Assembly (NCBI GenBank): GCA_964275345.1
Contig: CAXYBK010000002.1
Location: forward strand, 1-64,000
Source: MED-G78 sp964275345
GTDB taxonomy: Bacteria; Pseudomonadota; Gammaproteobacteria; Magnimaribacterales; D2472
DNA: 64,000 nt
Direction of reading: 5' to 3'
Program-made: the position numbers and the translations under genes
Part shown: one piece after another, positions 43,400 through 52,230 of the stretch
How positions within the stretch are numbered: the first letter of the stretch is position 1
Layout: the number at the start of each line of letters is the position of its first letter
The notes under the pieces: model-generated
Told to the model about the DNA's origin: nothing
Seen by the model: the letters and a program-made list of their open reading frames with translations, nothing else
Database searches by the model: none

Positions 43400-44191
43400 A
43401 TGAAGATCTTAGATAAAAGAGTGGTTGTCACTGGAGCTGCTAGTGGAATAGGAAAGGCCTTATCAATAGCATTTAATAAAGCTGGAGCCAAGTCGCTTGT
43501 TTGCGTTGATATGAATTTAGAAGGGGCTAAAGAGACTGCAGAACTAGTAGGTGGTATAGCAGTCCAAGCTAATGTAGCCAAAGAAGATGAGATTATTAAT
43601 GTTATTGAAGAGGCTAATAAATTTTCTGGCGGCATAGATATTTTTTGTTCAAATGCTGGTATTGGTGGTGTTCCTGGTTTTTTTGAAGCTGAAGTAGAGG
43701 ATTGGCAAAAAATATGGGAAATTAATGTTCAGTCTCACATTCATGCTGCTAAACACGTACTTCCACAGATGTTAGAAAGAGGGGATGGCTATTTAGTTAA
43801 TACCTCATCAGCTGCAGGGCTATTAACCCAGCTTGGAGCAGCCGGTTATGCAGTAACTAAATCAGCAGCTGTTAGTTTTGCAGAGTGGATAAAAATAACT
43901 TATGGAAATAAAGGTATAGGAGTGTCCTGTTTATGCCCTCAGGCAGTTAGGACAGCAATGACTGCTGGTGGAGCAGGTGTAGCAGGTGTTGATGGAATGT
44001 TGGAGCCCGATGTTGTAGCTAATGACGTATTAAAGGCAATAGAAGAAGAAACTTTCTTGGTTCTTCCTCATGAAGAAGTTGCTGAATATGTTAAAAGAAA
44101 AGCAAACGATAGAGATAGATGGATTTCTGGCATGCAAAGACTTCAAGTTCAATTTGAAGATTTTTTAATGCCTGGTAAAGAAAAAGATTAA
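43400..44191 (+). CDS. Short-chain dehydrogenase/reductase
   Basis: A 263-residue classical SDR. Cofactor loop TGAASGIGKALSIAF, Asp of VCVDMNLEGA, Asn-rich CSNAGIGGVPG, catalytic Ser in NTSSAAGLLTQ and YAVTK (Tyr and Lys) are all present. Oxidises or reduces an alcohol or ketone with NAD(P). Purine-rich AAAAAGGAATATTA before the ATG is an adequate ribosome binding site. nagZ follows after 45 bp, which is probably an unrelated promoter. Confidence 0.9.
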   Translation: MKILDKRVVVTGAASGIGKALSIAFNKAGAKSLVCVDMNLEGAKETAELVGGIAVQANVAKEDEIINVIEEANKFSGGIDIFCSNAGIGGVPGFFEAEVEDWQKIWEINVQSHIHAAKHVLPQMLERGDGYLVNTSSAAGLLTQLGAAGYAVTKSAAVSFAEWIKITYGNKGIGVSCLCPQAVRTAMTAGGAGVAGVDGMLEPDVVANDVLKAIEEETFLVLPHEEVAEYVKRKANDRDRWISGMQRLQVQFEDFLMPGKEKD

Positions 44192-44236
44192 ATAAATATT
44201 TAGATAATATTTTTTCTAGATGCTAAATTATTAAAA

Positions 44237-45262
44237 ATGTCACAACAAACACATGGTCGACTAATGATAGATATCGAAGGGATATCTTTATCAGAGGATG
44301 ACATCTATTTATTAAAAAATCCCAATATAGGAGGAATAATTCTATTTGAAAGAAACTTTGAGTCTCGTGATCAAATATTATCTTTATGTTCTGATATTAA
44401 AAGTATTAATAAAGAAATACTTATAGCTGTGGATCATGAGGGAGGTCGAGTTCAACGCTTTAAAGAGGATTTCACTCATATTCCATCGATGCAATCTTTA
44501 GGAGATTTTGTTAAAAAAAATCCTAGTCAAGGATTAAAGCTTTCAGAAGAAATTGGTTGGCTTCTTGCTTCAGAGTTAATTTCGTCTGGAATAGATATCA
44601 GTTTTGCTCCTGTTTTGGATCTAGATAGAGATAAAAGCTCTATCATTGGCAATAGATCATTCGGCGATGACCCTCAACTAGTGATTGATACATCAGAAGC
44701 TCTAATTAAGGGCATGAATGATGCAGGTATGGCTGCTACTGGAAAACATTTCCCAGGTCACGGCGGTGTAGTTGAGGACAGCCATCTTGAGGCGCCTCAA
44801 GATTTAAGAGAATTAGAAGAATTGTTTAAACATGATCTAAAACCTTACATAATCCTTCAAGATTCGCTTAAAGGCATTATGTCAGCCCATTTAACCTTCC
44901 CAAAAATTGATCCCGATATAGTAAGTTTTTCATTTTTTTGGCTCACTGTCGTCCTTCGTCAGCAATTAGGTTTTAATGGTGTTATTTTTAGTGATGATCT
45001 ATCAATGAAAGGAGCTGACGTTGCTGGCAGTTATTCTGAGAAAGCGAGGATGGCCTTGGAGGCAGGATGCGATATGATATTAGTTTGTAATAACAGAAAA
45101 GGCTCCAAAGAGGTGATAAAATATCTCGAAGAAAATAAAGTACCAAGAACATCAAAAATAACTACTATGCTAAAGACTAATGAAATTAATTGGAATGATC
45201 TCAAAAGCCATCCCAGAAGAATAAGTGCAATATCTATGATTAAAGAGATAGGATTAATTTAA
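44237..45262 (+). CDS. nagZ: Beta-N-acetylhexosaminidase (cell-wall recycling)
   Basis: A 341-residue glycoside hydrolase family 3 enzyme. It opens HGRLMIDIEGISLSEDD, has IAVDHEGGRVQRF, the KHFPGHG motif with its catalytic His-Asp dyad nearby (near residues 172-178), and the nucleophile Asp in VIFSDDLSMKGA. NagZ removes GlcNAc from muropeptides in the cytoplasm for peptidoglycan recycling. Length is normal. The stop overlaps the next start by one base (TAATG). Confidence 0.92.
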   Translation: MSQQTHGRLMIDIEGISLSEDDIYLLKNPNIGGIILFERNFESRDQILSLCSDIKSINKEILIAVDHEGGRVQRFKEDFTHIPSMQSLGDFVKKNPSQGLKLSEEIGWLLASELISSGIDISFAPVLDLDRDKSSIIGNRSFGDDPQLVIDTSEALIKGMNDAGMAATGKHFPGHGGVVEDSHLEAPQDLRELEELFKHDLKPYIILQDSLKGIMSAHLTFPKIDPDIVSFSFFWLTVVLRQQLGFNGVIFSDDLSMKGADVAGSYSEKARMALEAGCDMILVCNNRKGSKEVIKYLEENKVPRTSKITTMLKTNEINWNDLKSHPRRISAISMIKEIGLI

Positions 45263-46497
45263 TGGATTATGTTCCTTTAGCAGTCCCATTTTTTCTCTTA
45301 GCTATATTGCTAGAATTTATATTTGGTTGGCTTAAAAATAAAAATACCTATCGCCTAAATGATACTGTCAGCAGTCTTTTTATGGGCTCTTTAAGCACTG
45401 CATCAAAAATAGTTCTTATTGGTGTTGGCGGAGCAGTTTTTTACGCTATTGAAACTCATTATGCACTCTGGAGAATGGATGATAGTCTTCTTATAACCTG
45501 GATTTTTGCTTTTGTTGCCTATGATCTTTGTTATTATTGTTTTCATAGAATAGGCCATGAACGTCAAATATTTTGGGCATCTCATGTTGCTCATCATCAA
45601 AGTGAAGACTACAACTTATCGACAGCATTAAGGCAAACGAGCAGTAGTTTTTTATTAAATTGGATTTTTTATGTACCTTTATTTTTAATAGGAGTTCCTG
45701 CAAAAGTTTTTGTAAGTGTTGCTTCAGTAAATTTAATTTATCAGTTTTGGGTGCATAGTCAGCACATCCCTAAACTTGGCTGGTATGAATTATTTTTTGT
45801 TTCTCCTTCAAATCATAGAGTTCATCATGCAACTAATGATATATATATAGATAAAAATTATGGTGGAGTTTTTATTATTTGGGATAGGATGTTTGGAACC
45901 TTTCAAGAAGAGCAAGATGATGAGCCTTGTGTCTATGGCATAAGAGGACCAATTAGATCTTTTAACCCTTTATGGGCAAACATTCATATTTATCTTGGTA
46001 TCGCCAAAGATTTCTTTCGAACAAAAAAATTTAAAGATAAACTCCATGTCTTGGTTGCAAGAACTGGGTGGCAGCCTGAGGATGTAGCTAAAAAATTTCC
46101 ATCCAAAGAATATAATCCAAAAACTTACATTAAGTTTGATCCAATAGTAAGCAAACTAATAAGTTTTTATGGATTTCTCCAATTAATTGTCCTTGCAATT
46201 GTTGGACCTCTTATTATTGAATACGGATCTTCAAATTACATCTTAGGTCTTATATATGTAGGCATGTTAGTTTTTACGATGGTTTCTACTTCAAGATGGT
46301 TAGAAGGAAGATCTGCAATGTATATGGAAATTTCAAGACTATTTATTTTTACAATAATTGGAGTTGTAGGAACTCAATACTCTCAAAGCTATGATGCAGC
46401 AATTTTTCTATTGATATATACCATTATTAATTTTGTGGCACTTCCTTTTTTAGGTAAGGTCTCCAATAATCAAAACACTGTATATCAGCATGGGTGA
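45262..46497 (+). CDS. Fatty acid hydroxylase/sterol desaturase family membrane protein
   Basis: A 411-residue membrane protein of the diiron hydroxylase superfamily with several membrane segments. The His clusters HRIGHERQIFWASHVAHHQ and SNHRVHHATND provide the eight-His diiron ligand set typical of sterol desaturase and alkylglycerol monooxygenase relatives (HxxxH, HxxHH-like, HxxHH). The extra C-terminal membrane segments match the alkylglycerol monooxygenase-like subgroup. Likely O2-dependent hydroxylation or desaturation of a membrane lipid. Overlaps the TetR gene by 8 bp, suggesting co-transcription. Confidence 0.85.
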   Translation: MDYVPLAVPFFLLAILLEFIFGWLKNKNTYRLNDTVSSLFMGSLSTASKIVLIGVGGAVFYAIETHYALWRMDDSLLITWIFAFVAYDLCYYCFHRIGHERQIFWASHVAHHQSEDYNLSTALRQTSSSFLLNWIFYVPLFLIGVPAKVFVSVASVNLIYQFWVHSQHIPKLGWYELFFVSPSNHRVHHATNDIYIDKNYGGVFIIWDRMFGTFQEEQDDEPCVYGIRGPIRSFNPLWANIHIYLGIAKDFFRTKKFKDKLHVLVARTGWQPEDVAKKFPSKEYNPKTYIKFDPIVSKLISFYGFLQLIVLAIVGPLIIEYGSSNYILGLIYVGMLVFTMVSTSRWLEGRSAMYMEISRLFIFTIIGVVGTQYSQSYDAAIFLLIYTIINFVALPFLGKVSNNQNTVYQHG

Positions 46498-47074
46498 GAC
46501 TAAAAATAAGAATAAAACAGATGGTAGATTAGAAAGAAGTAAAAAAAGTAGGGACCTTATTATTAAAGCCATGCGCGACCTCATTGATGAAGGTATATTA
46601 AGTCCAACAGCCCAGCAAGTGGCAGAAACTGCTCAGGTAGGGATAAGAACAGTCTTTCGTCATGCCAATGACATGGAAACTCTTTTCAAGCTCATCACTA
46701 AGGCCAATACTAAAAGGCGCACTAAGTATTTTTTGAAAGCCAGTTCGAGTGGAAGTCTTGAAGAAAGAATTGAGAAACTTGCTGATTCAAGAGCAGAAGG
46801 GTACAAAGAAATGCAAAATTTTATTTTAGCTACTGCATCCTCACAATGGAGGTATAAATTTCTTCATAATCAGTATAAGAAGACCATAAAAAAACTAAAA
46901 AAAAATCTTCATGAATGGTTGCCTGAAATGTCCAAGCTAAGCGATGAAAAACAAGAAATGATTGAAGCGATTATGTCTTTTGAATTTTGGTATAGACTTA
47001 AAATCCATCAAAATAACTCAAGTAAAAAAACTATTGAGATAATTACAAATCAAACTAAAGCATTATTTAAATAA
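46490..47074 (+). CDS. TetR-family transcriptional regulator
   Basis: A 194-residue regulator. The N-terminal helix-turn-helix lies in DLIDEGILSPTAQQVAETAQVGIRTVFRHANDMETLF (near residues 25-62), a TetR-type DNA-binding domain with Arg-rich start. The remainder is an effector-binding helical domain. Its start overlaps the hydroxylase gene, and the acyl-CoA synthetase operon begins 60 bp later, so fatty-acid or lipid sensing is plausible. Confidence 0.85.
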   Translation: MGETKNKNKTDGRLERSKKSRDLIIKAMRDLIDEGILSPTAQQVAETAQVGIRTVFRHANDMETLFKLITKANTKRRTKYFLKASSSGSLEERIEKLADSRAEGYKEMQNFILATASSQWRYKFLHNQYKKTIKKLKKNLHEWLPEMSKLSDEKQEMIEAIMSFEFWYRLKIHQNNSSKKTIEIITNQTKALFK

Positions 47075-47102
47075 CATATTAATATTTTTATAATAATGTC
47101 GT

Positions 47103-47108
47103 TATAAT
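47103..47108 (+). promoter_or_regulatory. -10 box TATAAT for the acyl-CoA synthetase operon
   Basis: TATAAT at 47103-47108 lies 25 bp before the ATG at 47134, with the Shine-Dalgarno GAAGGGGA at about 47122-47129. The -35 region is A+T-rich without a strong match. Confidence 0.45.
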
Positions 47109-47133
47109 TTTTATATAAATTGAAGGGGATAGT

Positions 47134-48930
47134 ATGAAAGAATTTTTTAGAATGTTAGGGGAACTTAAATATATGATCCCAGTTTTGAGATATAAATGGC
47201 CACATCCTGATAGCAATGCATCCTTAGCTCATACCTTTCAGGATTCAACTGAAAAATTTGCAGAGCGTCCCTTTGTTTACTTTGAAAATGAAACTTGGAC
47301 ATACTCTCAGGCTAACAAGGCGGCCAATAGTTTTGCGAGGTATCTTGTAAAAAATGGCGTGCAGCATGGCGACAGAGTTGTACTTTTTATGGAAAATCGT
47401 CCTTATTATGTAATTTCACTTCTTGCATTAAATAAAATAGGAGCTATAGGTGTTCTAATTAATACAAGTTTGACAGGTGATCCTTTAATCCACTGCATAA
47501 ATTCGTCTGATTCTATAAAGTGCATAGTTGGAGCTGAAAGAGCTAAGCCTTTAGAGGATGTGCTAGACCAAATTAATATTTCAAATAAAGATGATCTTTT
47601 ATGGGTTGAAGATAATAAAGATTATGGTCTCCCAGTCTGGGCAACAGATTTAAAAAGTAACCTAGATTTTGCTGATGATGAGAATCTAGAGGAAACTAAT
47701 TTAGTTACATCTAAAGATACTGCATGTTATATATTTACTTCTGGTACCACCGGAGTGCCAAAAGCTGCCGTCTTACCAAATCGTAAACTTATTGCAGCTG
47801 CAGTAAATATCACCAAAGCAGGCTATAGAATAAATCATGAAGATTGTATGTATAACTGCCTGCCTTTATATCATTCAACAGGGTTAATGCTTGGTTTATG
47901 TGGAGCTATACATGTAGGCGCTTCATCATTTATAAAAAGAAAATTTTCTGCCTCTTCTTTTTGGACAGATGCCCATAAATACAATACAACAGCATTTGTA
48001 TATATTGGTGAGTTATGTAGATACCTTGATAATCAAGAGCCCTCTGAAGCTGAAAAGAATAATCCAATAAAAAGTATGGTTGGCAATGGTCTTAGGCCTG
48101 ATGTTTGGGACTCTTTTAAAGATAGATTTGATGTAGACAGAATAATTGAAATTTATGGAGCAAGTGAAGGAAATGCTCTATTTATGAATCTTTTTAATAA
48201 AAATAAGACTATAGGTATGACAAGTGCTGATGTTGCTTTACTCGAATATGATGTTGCTGAAGATGAAATTCTTAAAAATGAAGATGGGTATTGTAAAAAG
48301 ATTTCTAATCATGAGCCTGGCCTGCTAGCTATAGAGATTGGACCAAATGCAGTCTTTAATGGTTATACGGATAAAGACGCAAGTGAAAAGAAAATTCTGC
48401 GCAATGTATTTAAAGATGGAGATGCTTGGTTTAACACGGGTGATCTTATTAAAACAGTTGATGTTGGATTTGCTTTTGGAAAAGAACACTATCAATTCGT
48501 AGACAGAGTTGGTGATACTTTTAGATGGAGATCAGAAAATGTTTCAACTAATGAGGTTGGTGAGATATTAAATGGTTTTACGGATGTAAATATGTCGAAT
48601 GTTTATGGTGTTGAAGTTCCAGGTTGTGAGGGTCGTGCTGGCATGGCCGCCTTTAGCCTTGAAGATGTAAAAAACTTTAATTGGAACGCATTTTCTGAGC
48701 ACGTAGAAAATAATTTGCCAAAATATGCTCGCCCTGTTTTTATAAGAATTATCCAGGAAATGGATACTACAGGAACTTTTAAATTAAAGAAAAATGAATT
48801 AAGAGACGAGTCATTTGATTTAAATAAAGTAAGTGACATAGTTTATTGTTTAAAACCATCTTCAAATACCTATGAATTACTTGATCAAGATTGGTTAAAC
48901 AAGATTAATTCTTGTGAAGCAGGTTATTAA
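47134..48930 (+). CDS. Long-chain (FATP-like) acyl-CoA synthetase
   Basis: A 598-residue adenylate-forming ligase. The AMP-binding signature YIFTSGTTGVPKAAV lies near residues 200-214, LPLYHSTGLMLGL follows, and WFNTGDLIK and VDRVGDTFRWRSENVS near the C-terminal third are the fatty-acid-transport-protein (FATP/very-long-chain) type variant, in which GDTFRWKGENVST replaces the bacterial FadD form. It activates fatty or branched acids to acyl-CoA with ATP. The trans-acting enoyl reductase-like gene follows 27 bp later on the same strand. Confidence 0.9.
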   Translation: MKEFFRMLGELKYMIPVLRYKWPHPDSNASLAHTFQDSTEKFAERPFVYFENETWTYSQANKAANSFARYLVKNGVQHGDRVVLFMENRPYYVISLLALNKIGAIGVLINTSLTGDPLIHCINSSDSIKCIVGAERAKPLEDVLDQINISNKDDLLWVEDNKDYGLPVWATDLKSNLDFADDENLEETNLVTSKDTACYIFTSGTTGVPKAAVLPNRKLIAAAVNITKAGYRINHEDCMYNCLPLYHSTGLMLGLCGAIHVGASSFIKRKFSASSFWTDAHKYNTTAFVYIGELCRYLDNQEPSEAEKNNPIKSMVGNGLRPDVWDSFKDRFDVDRIIEIYGASEGNALFMNLFNKNKTIGMTSADVALLEYDVAEDEILKNEDGYCKKISNHEPGLLAIEIGPNAVFNGYTDKDASEKKILRNVFKDGDAWFNTGDLIKTVDVGFAFGKEHYQFVDRVGDTFRWRSENVSTNEVGEILNGFTDVNMSNVYGVEVPGCEGRAGMAAFSLEDVKNFNWNAFSEHVENNLPKYARPVFIRIIQEMDTTGTFKLKKNELRDESFDLNKVSDIVYCLKPSSNTYELLDQDWLNKINSCEAGY

Positions 48931-48957
48931 TAATTAAAAATTTAAAAGGGGAATTTT

Positions 48958-50124
48958 ATGAGTGAAAGAAATTTTGATGTAGTTATTTATGGAGCAACTG
49001 GCTTTACTGGAAAGCTGGTCGTTGAATATATGTTAAATCAATATGGTGATGATAATAGTATTTCATGGGCCATGGCAGGTAGAAGTCATGAGAAACTAAT
49101 AGCAGTTAGAGACAGCCTAAATGTCCCCGAAGAAGTGCCTTTATTAATTGTAGATAGCGATGATAAAGCAAGTATTACAGATATGGTTAAACAGACTAAA
49201 TGTGTTTTAACTACAGTAGGTCCTTATCAGCTCTATGGAGACGATATTGTTGGAGAATGCGCAGCTTTAGGTACTGATTATGTTGATTTATGTGGAGAAC
49301 CTGGATGGATGCATGAAAAGATAGAAGCCCATAGTGAAGCTGCAAAGGCTTCAGGAGCAAGAATTATCTTCTCATGTGGTTTCGACAGTATTCCATTTGA
49401 TTTAGGCGTTTTCTTTCTTCAAAAAGAAGTAATTAAGAAATTTGGAAAGCCTGCGGCTAATGTTAGAGGAAGAGTGAGAGCTATGAATGGTGAATTCTCT
49501 GGAGGAACAGCAGCTTCAATGGCAGCGACTATGAGCTCATTAAAAAATAAGCCTGAACTTTTTGAAATTTTAGTAAACCCATTTGCATTATCTAATGGTT
49601 TTTCAGGTCCTGAGCAGCCAGCAGATAGCAAGCCTATATTTGATGAAAAACTTGATACCTGGGTAGCTCCATTTTTTATGGCACCTATAAATACAAAAAA
49701 TATTCATAGATCAAATGTATTAATGAATCACTTTTATGGTGAAGATTTTTGTTACAACGAAATGTGGATTCAAGGTCCTGGGGACGAAGGTAAAGCTGCA
49801 GCTGATTTTATCTCAAGCATTAATCCTTTGGGTGATGCGCCTAAACCAGGCGAGGGACCTTCAAGAGAATCAAGAGAAAATGGAAATTATGATATTTTAT
49901 TTTGTGGGGATATAGAAAATCAAAGCATTCATGTGTCTGTTGCAGGAGATATGGACCCAGGCTATGGATCAACATCTAAGATGATTCTTGAAAGCGCCCT
50001 TTGTTTAGTTAATGACTGTCCAGAACTAGTGGGAGGTATATACACACCTGCCCCTTCAATGGGTATGAAATTAATTGAAAGGCTTGAAGCCAAAGCCGGA
50101 CTTACATTTAAAATTGAAGATTAA
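48958..50124 (+). CDS. Saccharopine dehydrogenase-like / trans-acting enoyl reductase family protein
   Basis: A 388-residue protein with an N-terminal Rossmann domain (VVIYGATGFTGKLVVEYML, then MAGRSHEKL) and a C-terminal half seen in the saccharopine dehydrogenase-like family that includes mycobacterial trans-acting enoyl reductase Rv2953. GPYQLYGDDIV and CGFDSIPFDLGVFFL are landmarks. It has a good Shine-Dalgarno (AAGGGGA). In proteobacteria these proteins accompany lipid-modifying genes; reduction of a double bond in an acyl chain is inferred. Overlaps the next gene by one base. Confidence 0.82.
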   Translation: MSERNFDVVIYGATGFTGKLVVEYMLNQYGDDNSISWAMAGRSHEKLIAVRDSLNVPEEVPLLIVDSDDKASITDMVKQTKCVLTTVGPYQLYGDDIVGECAALGTDYVDLCGEPGWMHEKIEAHSEAAKASGARIIFSCGFDSIPFDLGVFFLQKEVIKKFGKPAANVRGRVRAMNGEFSGGTAASMAATMSSLKNKPELFEILVNPFALSNGFSGPEQPADSKPIFDEKLDTWVAPFFMAPINTKNIHRSNVLMNHFYGEDFCYNEMWIQGPGDEGKAAADFISSINPLGDAPKPGEGPSRESRENGNYDILFCGDIENQSIHVSVAGDMDPGYGSTSKMILESALCLVNDCPELVGGIYTPAPSMGMKLIERLEAKAGLTFKIED

Positions 50125-50546
50125 TGATTCAAGAGAATATTAAAAAGTGGCATGACCATACTCATGGAAATTTTCCAGGTGGTCTAGACGTCTTGCTTGC
50201 TGATGACATTGTTTTTTACTCACCTGTCGTCTTTACACCCCAAGAAGGCAAAGACCTTGCTAAGTTATATCTAATGGCTGCAGGGAACACTTTTGGAGGA
50301 GATGATGCCAAAAAGAGTGGAGGCCTAGGAGATTCTAGTTTTAAATATACCAAAGAAGTTTTAAGTGGAAATCAGGCAATTCTTGAGTTTGAAACCACAA
50401 TAGAAGGCAAATATGTAAATGGCGTTGATATTATTACTTTTAATGACGAGGGAAAGATTTCAGAATTTAAAGTAATGATAAGACCATTACAAGCTGTGAA
50501 TATTATTCATATGCAGATGCAGAGGATGTTAGAAGAATTAGCATAA
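50124..50546 (+). CDS. SnoaL/NTF2-like domain protein
   Basis: A 140-residue protein of the NTF2-like cone fold: an N-terminal helix WHDHTHGNFPGGLDVLLADDIVFYSPVVF and a C-terminal beta strand set ending DIITFNDEGKISEFKVMIRPLQAVN, the form seen in SnoaL-like polyketide cyclases and related isomerases. The active-site function is not fixed by the fold. One-base overlaps on both sides (50124 and 50546) tie it into the operon of the acyl-CoA synthetase and enoyl reductase-like protein. Confidence 0.8.
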   Translation: MIQENIKKWHDHTHGNFPGGLDVLLADDIVFYSPVVFTPQEGKDLAKLYLMAAGNTFGGDDAKKSGGLGDSSFKYTKEVLSGNQAILEFETTIEGKYVNGVDIITFNDEGKISEFKVMIRPLQAVNIIHMQMQRMLEELA

Positions 50547-50896
50547 TGAGTAAATTTATTATTTACCATAATCCTAGATGTAGTAAATCCAGAGAAGCTT
50601 TAGAGATTATTCGTCAAAATAATTTGGACCATCAAATTAAATTATATTTAGAAGACCCTCTTACATCTAAAGAGCTAGAAAGTATTCTTTTAAAATTACA
50701 AATGCAACCAAGAGAATTACTGAGAAAGGGCGAGAATGATTATAAGTTAAATAATTTGTCCGACCTCAAGCATTCTGATCAGGATATTATTAATTTTATG
50801 ATTAAGTTTCCAAAATTAATTGAAAGACCAATTATAATTAAAGAAGAAAAAGCAGTTTTAGGAAGACCTCCTGAAAATATTAATAATTTGTTTTAA
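50546..50896 (+). CDS. arsC: Arsenate reductase, glutaredoxin type
   Basis: A 116-residue ArsC-family protein. It begins FIIYHNPRCSKSREAL with the catalytic Cys near residue 12; LGRPPENINNLF at the end includes the conserved Arg-Pro-Pro. The family (YffB/ArsC) reduces arsenate to arsenite using glutathione; some members are uncharacterised thioredoxin-fold proteins. Its start overlaps the preceding stop. There is no ars operon around it, so arsenic resistance is not established. Confidence 0.88.
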   Translation: MSKFIIYHNPRCSKSREALEIIRQNNLDHQIKLYLEDPLTSKELESILLKLQMQPRELLRKGENDYKLNNLSDLKHSDQDIINFMIKFPKLIERPIIIKEEKAVLGRPPENINNLF

Positions 50897-50911
50897 TAGT
50901 GAAAATAATTT

Positions 50912-52201
50912 ATGACAATCGGATCCAATTTTAAACTACCTTGTGGCGTTACATTAAAGAACAGGCTCTGCAAAGCAGCTATGACTGAGGGCATTGCTGA
51001 TTCAAATAATTTTGCAACCCAAAGGCATATTAATCTTTATAAAAAGTGGGCCTCAGGAGGAGCTGGCATTTTATTATCTGGAAATGTTCAGGTTGATAAA
51101 AGATATCTAGAGGGCCCCGGAAACGTTGCAATAGAAAAAGAAACATATCTTGATCAAATAGATAATTTAAAAAAATGGGCTGAAGCGGGTACAAAAAATA
51201 ATACTCAATTTTGGATGCAAATAAGTCATGCTGGGCGCCAAACGCCAGGAGCAATAAATCCTAATCCTTTATCTCCATCTTCTGTTCAGCTAAAAATACC
51301 TGGTGCTAATTATGGAATTCCAACACCTATGTCAGTTGATGATATTGAGGATGTAATTCAAAGATTTGTCTTTGTAGCAAAAATTGCAAAAGAAACTGGT
51401 TTTACTGGTATTCAGTTGCATTCTGCACATGGTTATCTACTCTCACAATTTCTTTCACCAGATATCAATCTAAGAGATGATGAATGGGGTGGTTCTATCA
51501 GAAACAGATCCAGGCTTATGCTAAGAATTATTGAAGGCTGTCGCGCTGAATTGGGTAATGATTTTCCAATAGCTGTTAAGTTAAATTCTGCTGATTTTCA
51601 AAAAGGTGGTTTTAGTGATTTAGATTCAATAAAAGTTGCTAAATTATTAGATGACGCAGGAGTTGATGTTATTGAAATTTCAGGTGGAACATATGAACAA
51701 CCTCGTTTACTTGGATTAGATGATGTAAGTGTTAATAAAGAGCGAAGTGAAATAAGAAAGCCAAGCACTATTGCCAGAGAAGCATATTTTTTAAATTATG
51801 CAGAAAAAATACAAAAAGCTATTAATATTCCTTTAATGGTAACAGGTGGATTTCGAACTTCAGCTGGAATGAATGCTGCATTAAATGCAAAAGCCTGCGA
51901 TTTGATAGGTGTAGGAAGGCCCCTATGTGCTGAACCATTAGTATTAAATGATTTGCTGGCTGGCTCTATTCAAGAGTTACCATCCTATGAAAAATCCCTT
52001 CAAATTGGTAAATGGTGGCTGTCACCTCATAGTCCATTTTTAATTATTCAAGCCCTTAATGCTTTCTCTCAGCAGGCTTGGTTTTATATACAAATCAAGA
52101 GAATGGGAGATAATTTGGCCCCTAATTTAAAACTACCAATTTTCAAAGCATATAAAGAAAATAAAAAGCTTGAAAAAGTAATGATTAAGGAATTAAGCTA
52201 A
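50912..52201 (+). CDS. Old Yellow Enzyme-family NADH:flavin oxidoreductase
   Basis: A 429-residue (beta/alpha)8-barrel flavoprotein, FMN-dependent, of the OYE family. N-terminal CGVTLKNRLCKAAMTEG, then QISHAGRQTPG, HSAHGYLLSQFLSPDINLRDDEWGG with catalytic His and Tyr-like region, and PLMVTGGFRT plus VGRPLCAEP near the FMN phosphate site. It reduces activated C=C bonds or nitro compounds. It has 60-70 residues after the barrel, a C-terminal extension without a recognisable Fe-S cluster. The DmdA-like gene follows 30 bp later. Confidence 0.88.
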   Translation: MTIGSNFKLPCGVTLKNRLCKAAMTEGIADSNNFATQRHINLYKKWASGGAGILLSGNVQVDKRYLEGPGNVAIEKETYLDQIDNLKKWAEAGTKNNTQFWMQISHAGRQTPGAINPNPLSPSSVQLKIPGANYGIPTPMSVDDIEDVIQRFVFVAKIAKETGFTGIQLHSAHGYLLSQFLSPDINLRDDEWGGSIRNRSRLMLRIIEGCRAELGNDFPIAVKLNSADFQKGGFSDLDSIKVAKLLDDAGVDVIEISGGTYEQPRLLGLDDVSVNKERSEIRKPSTIAREAYFLNYAEKIQKAINIPLMVTGGFRTSAGMNAALNAKACDLIGVGRPLCAEPLVLNDLLAGSIQELPSYEKSLQIGKWWLSPHSPFLIIQALNAFSQQAWFYIQIKRMGDNLAPNLKLPIFKAYKENKKLEKVMIKELS

Positions 52202-52230
52202 GCATATTTATAGACTTATAGGATAAATTT

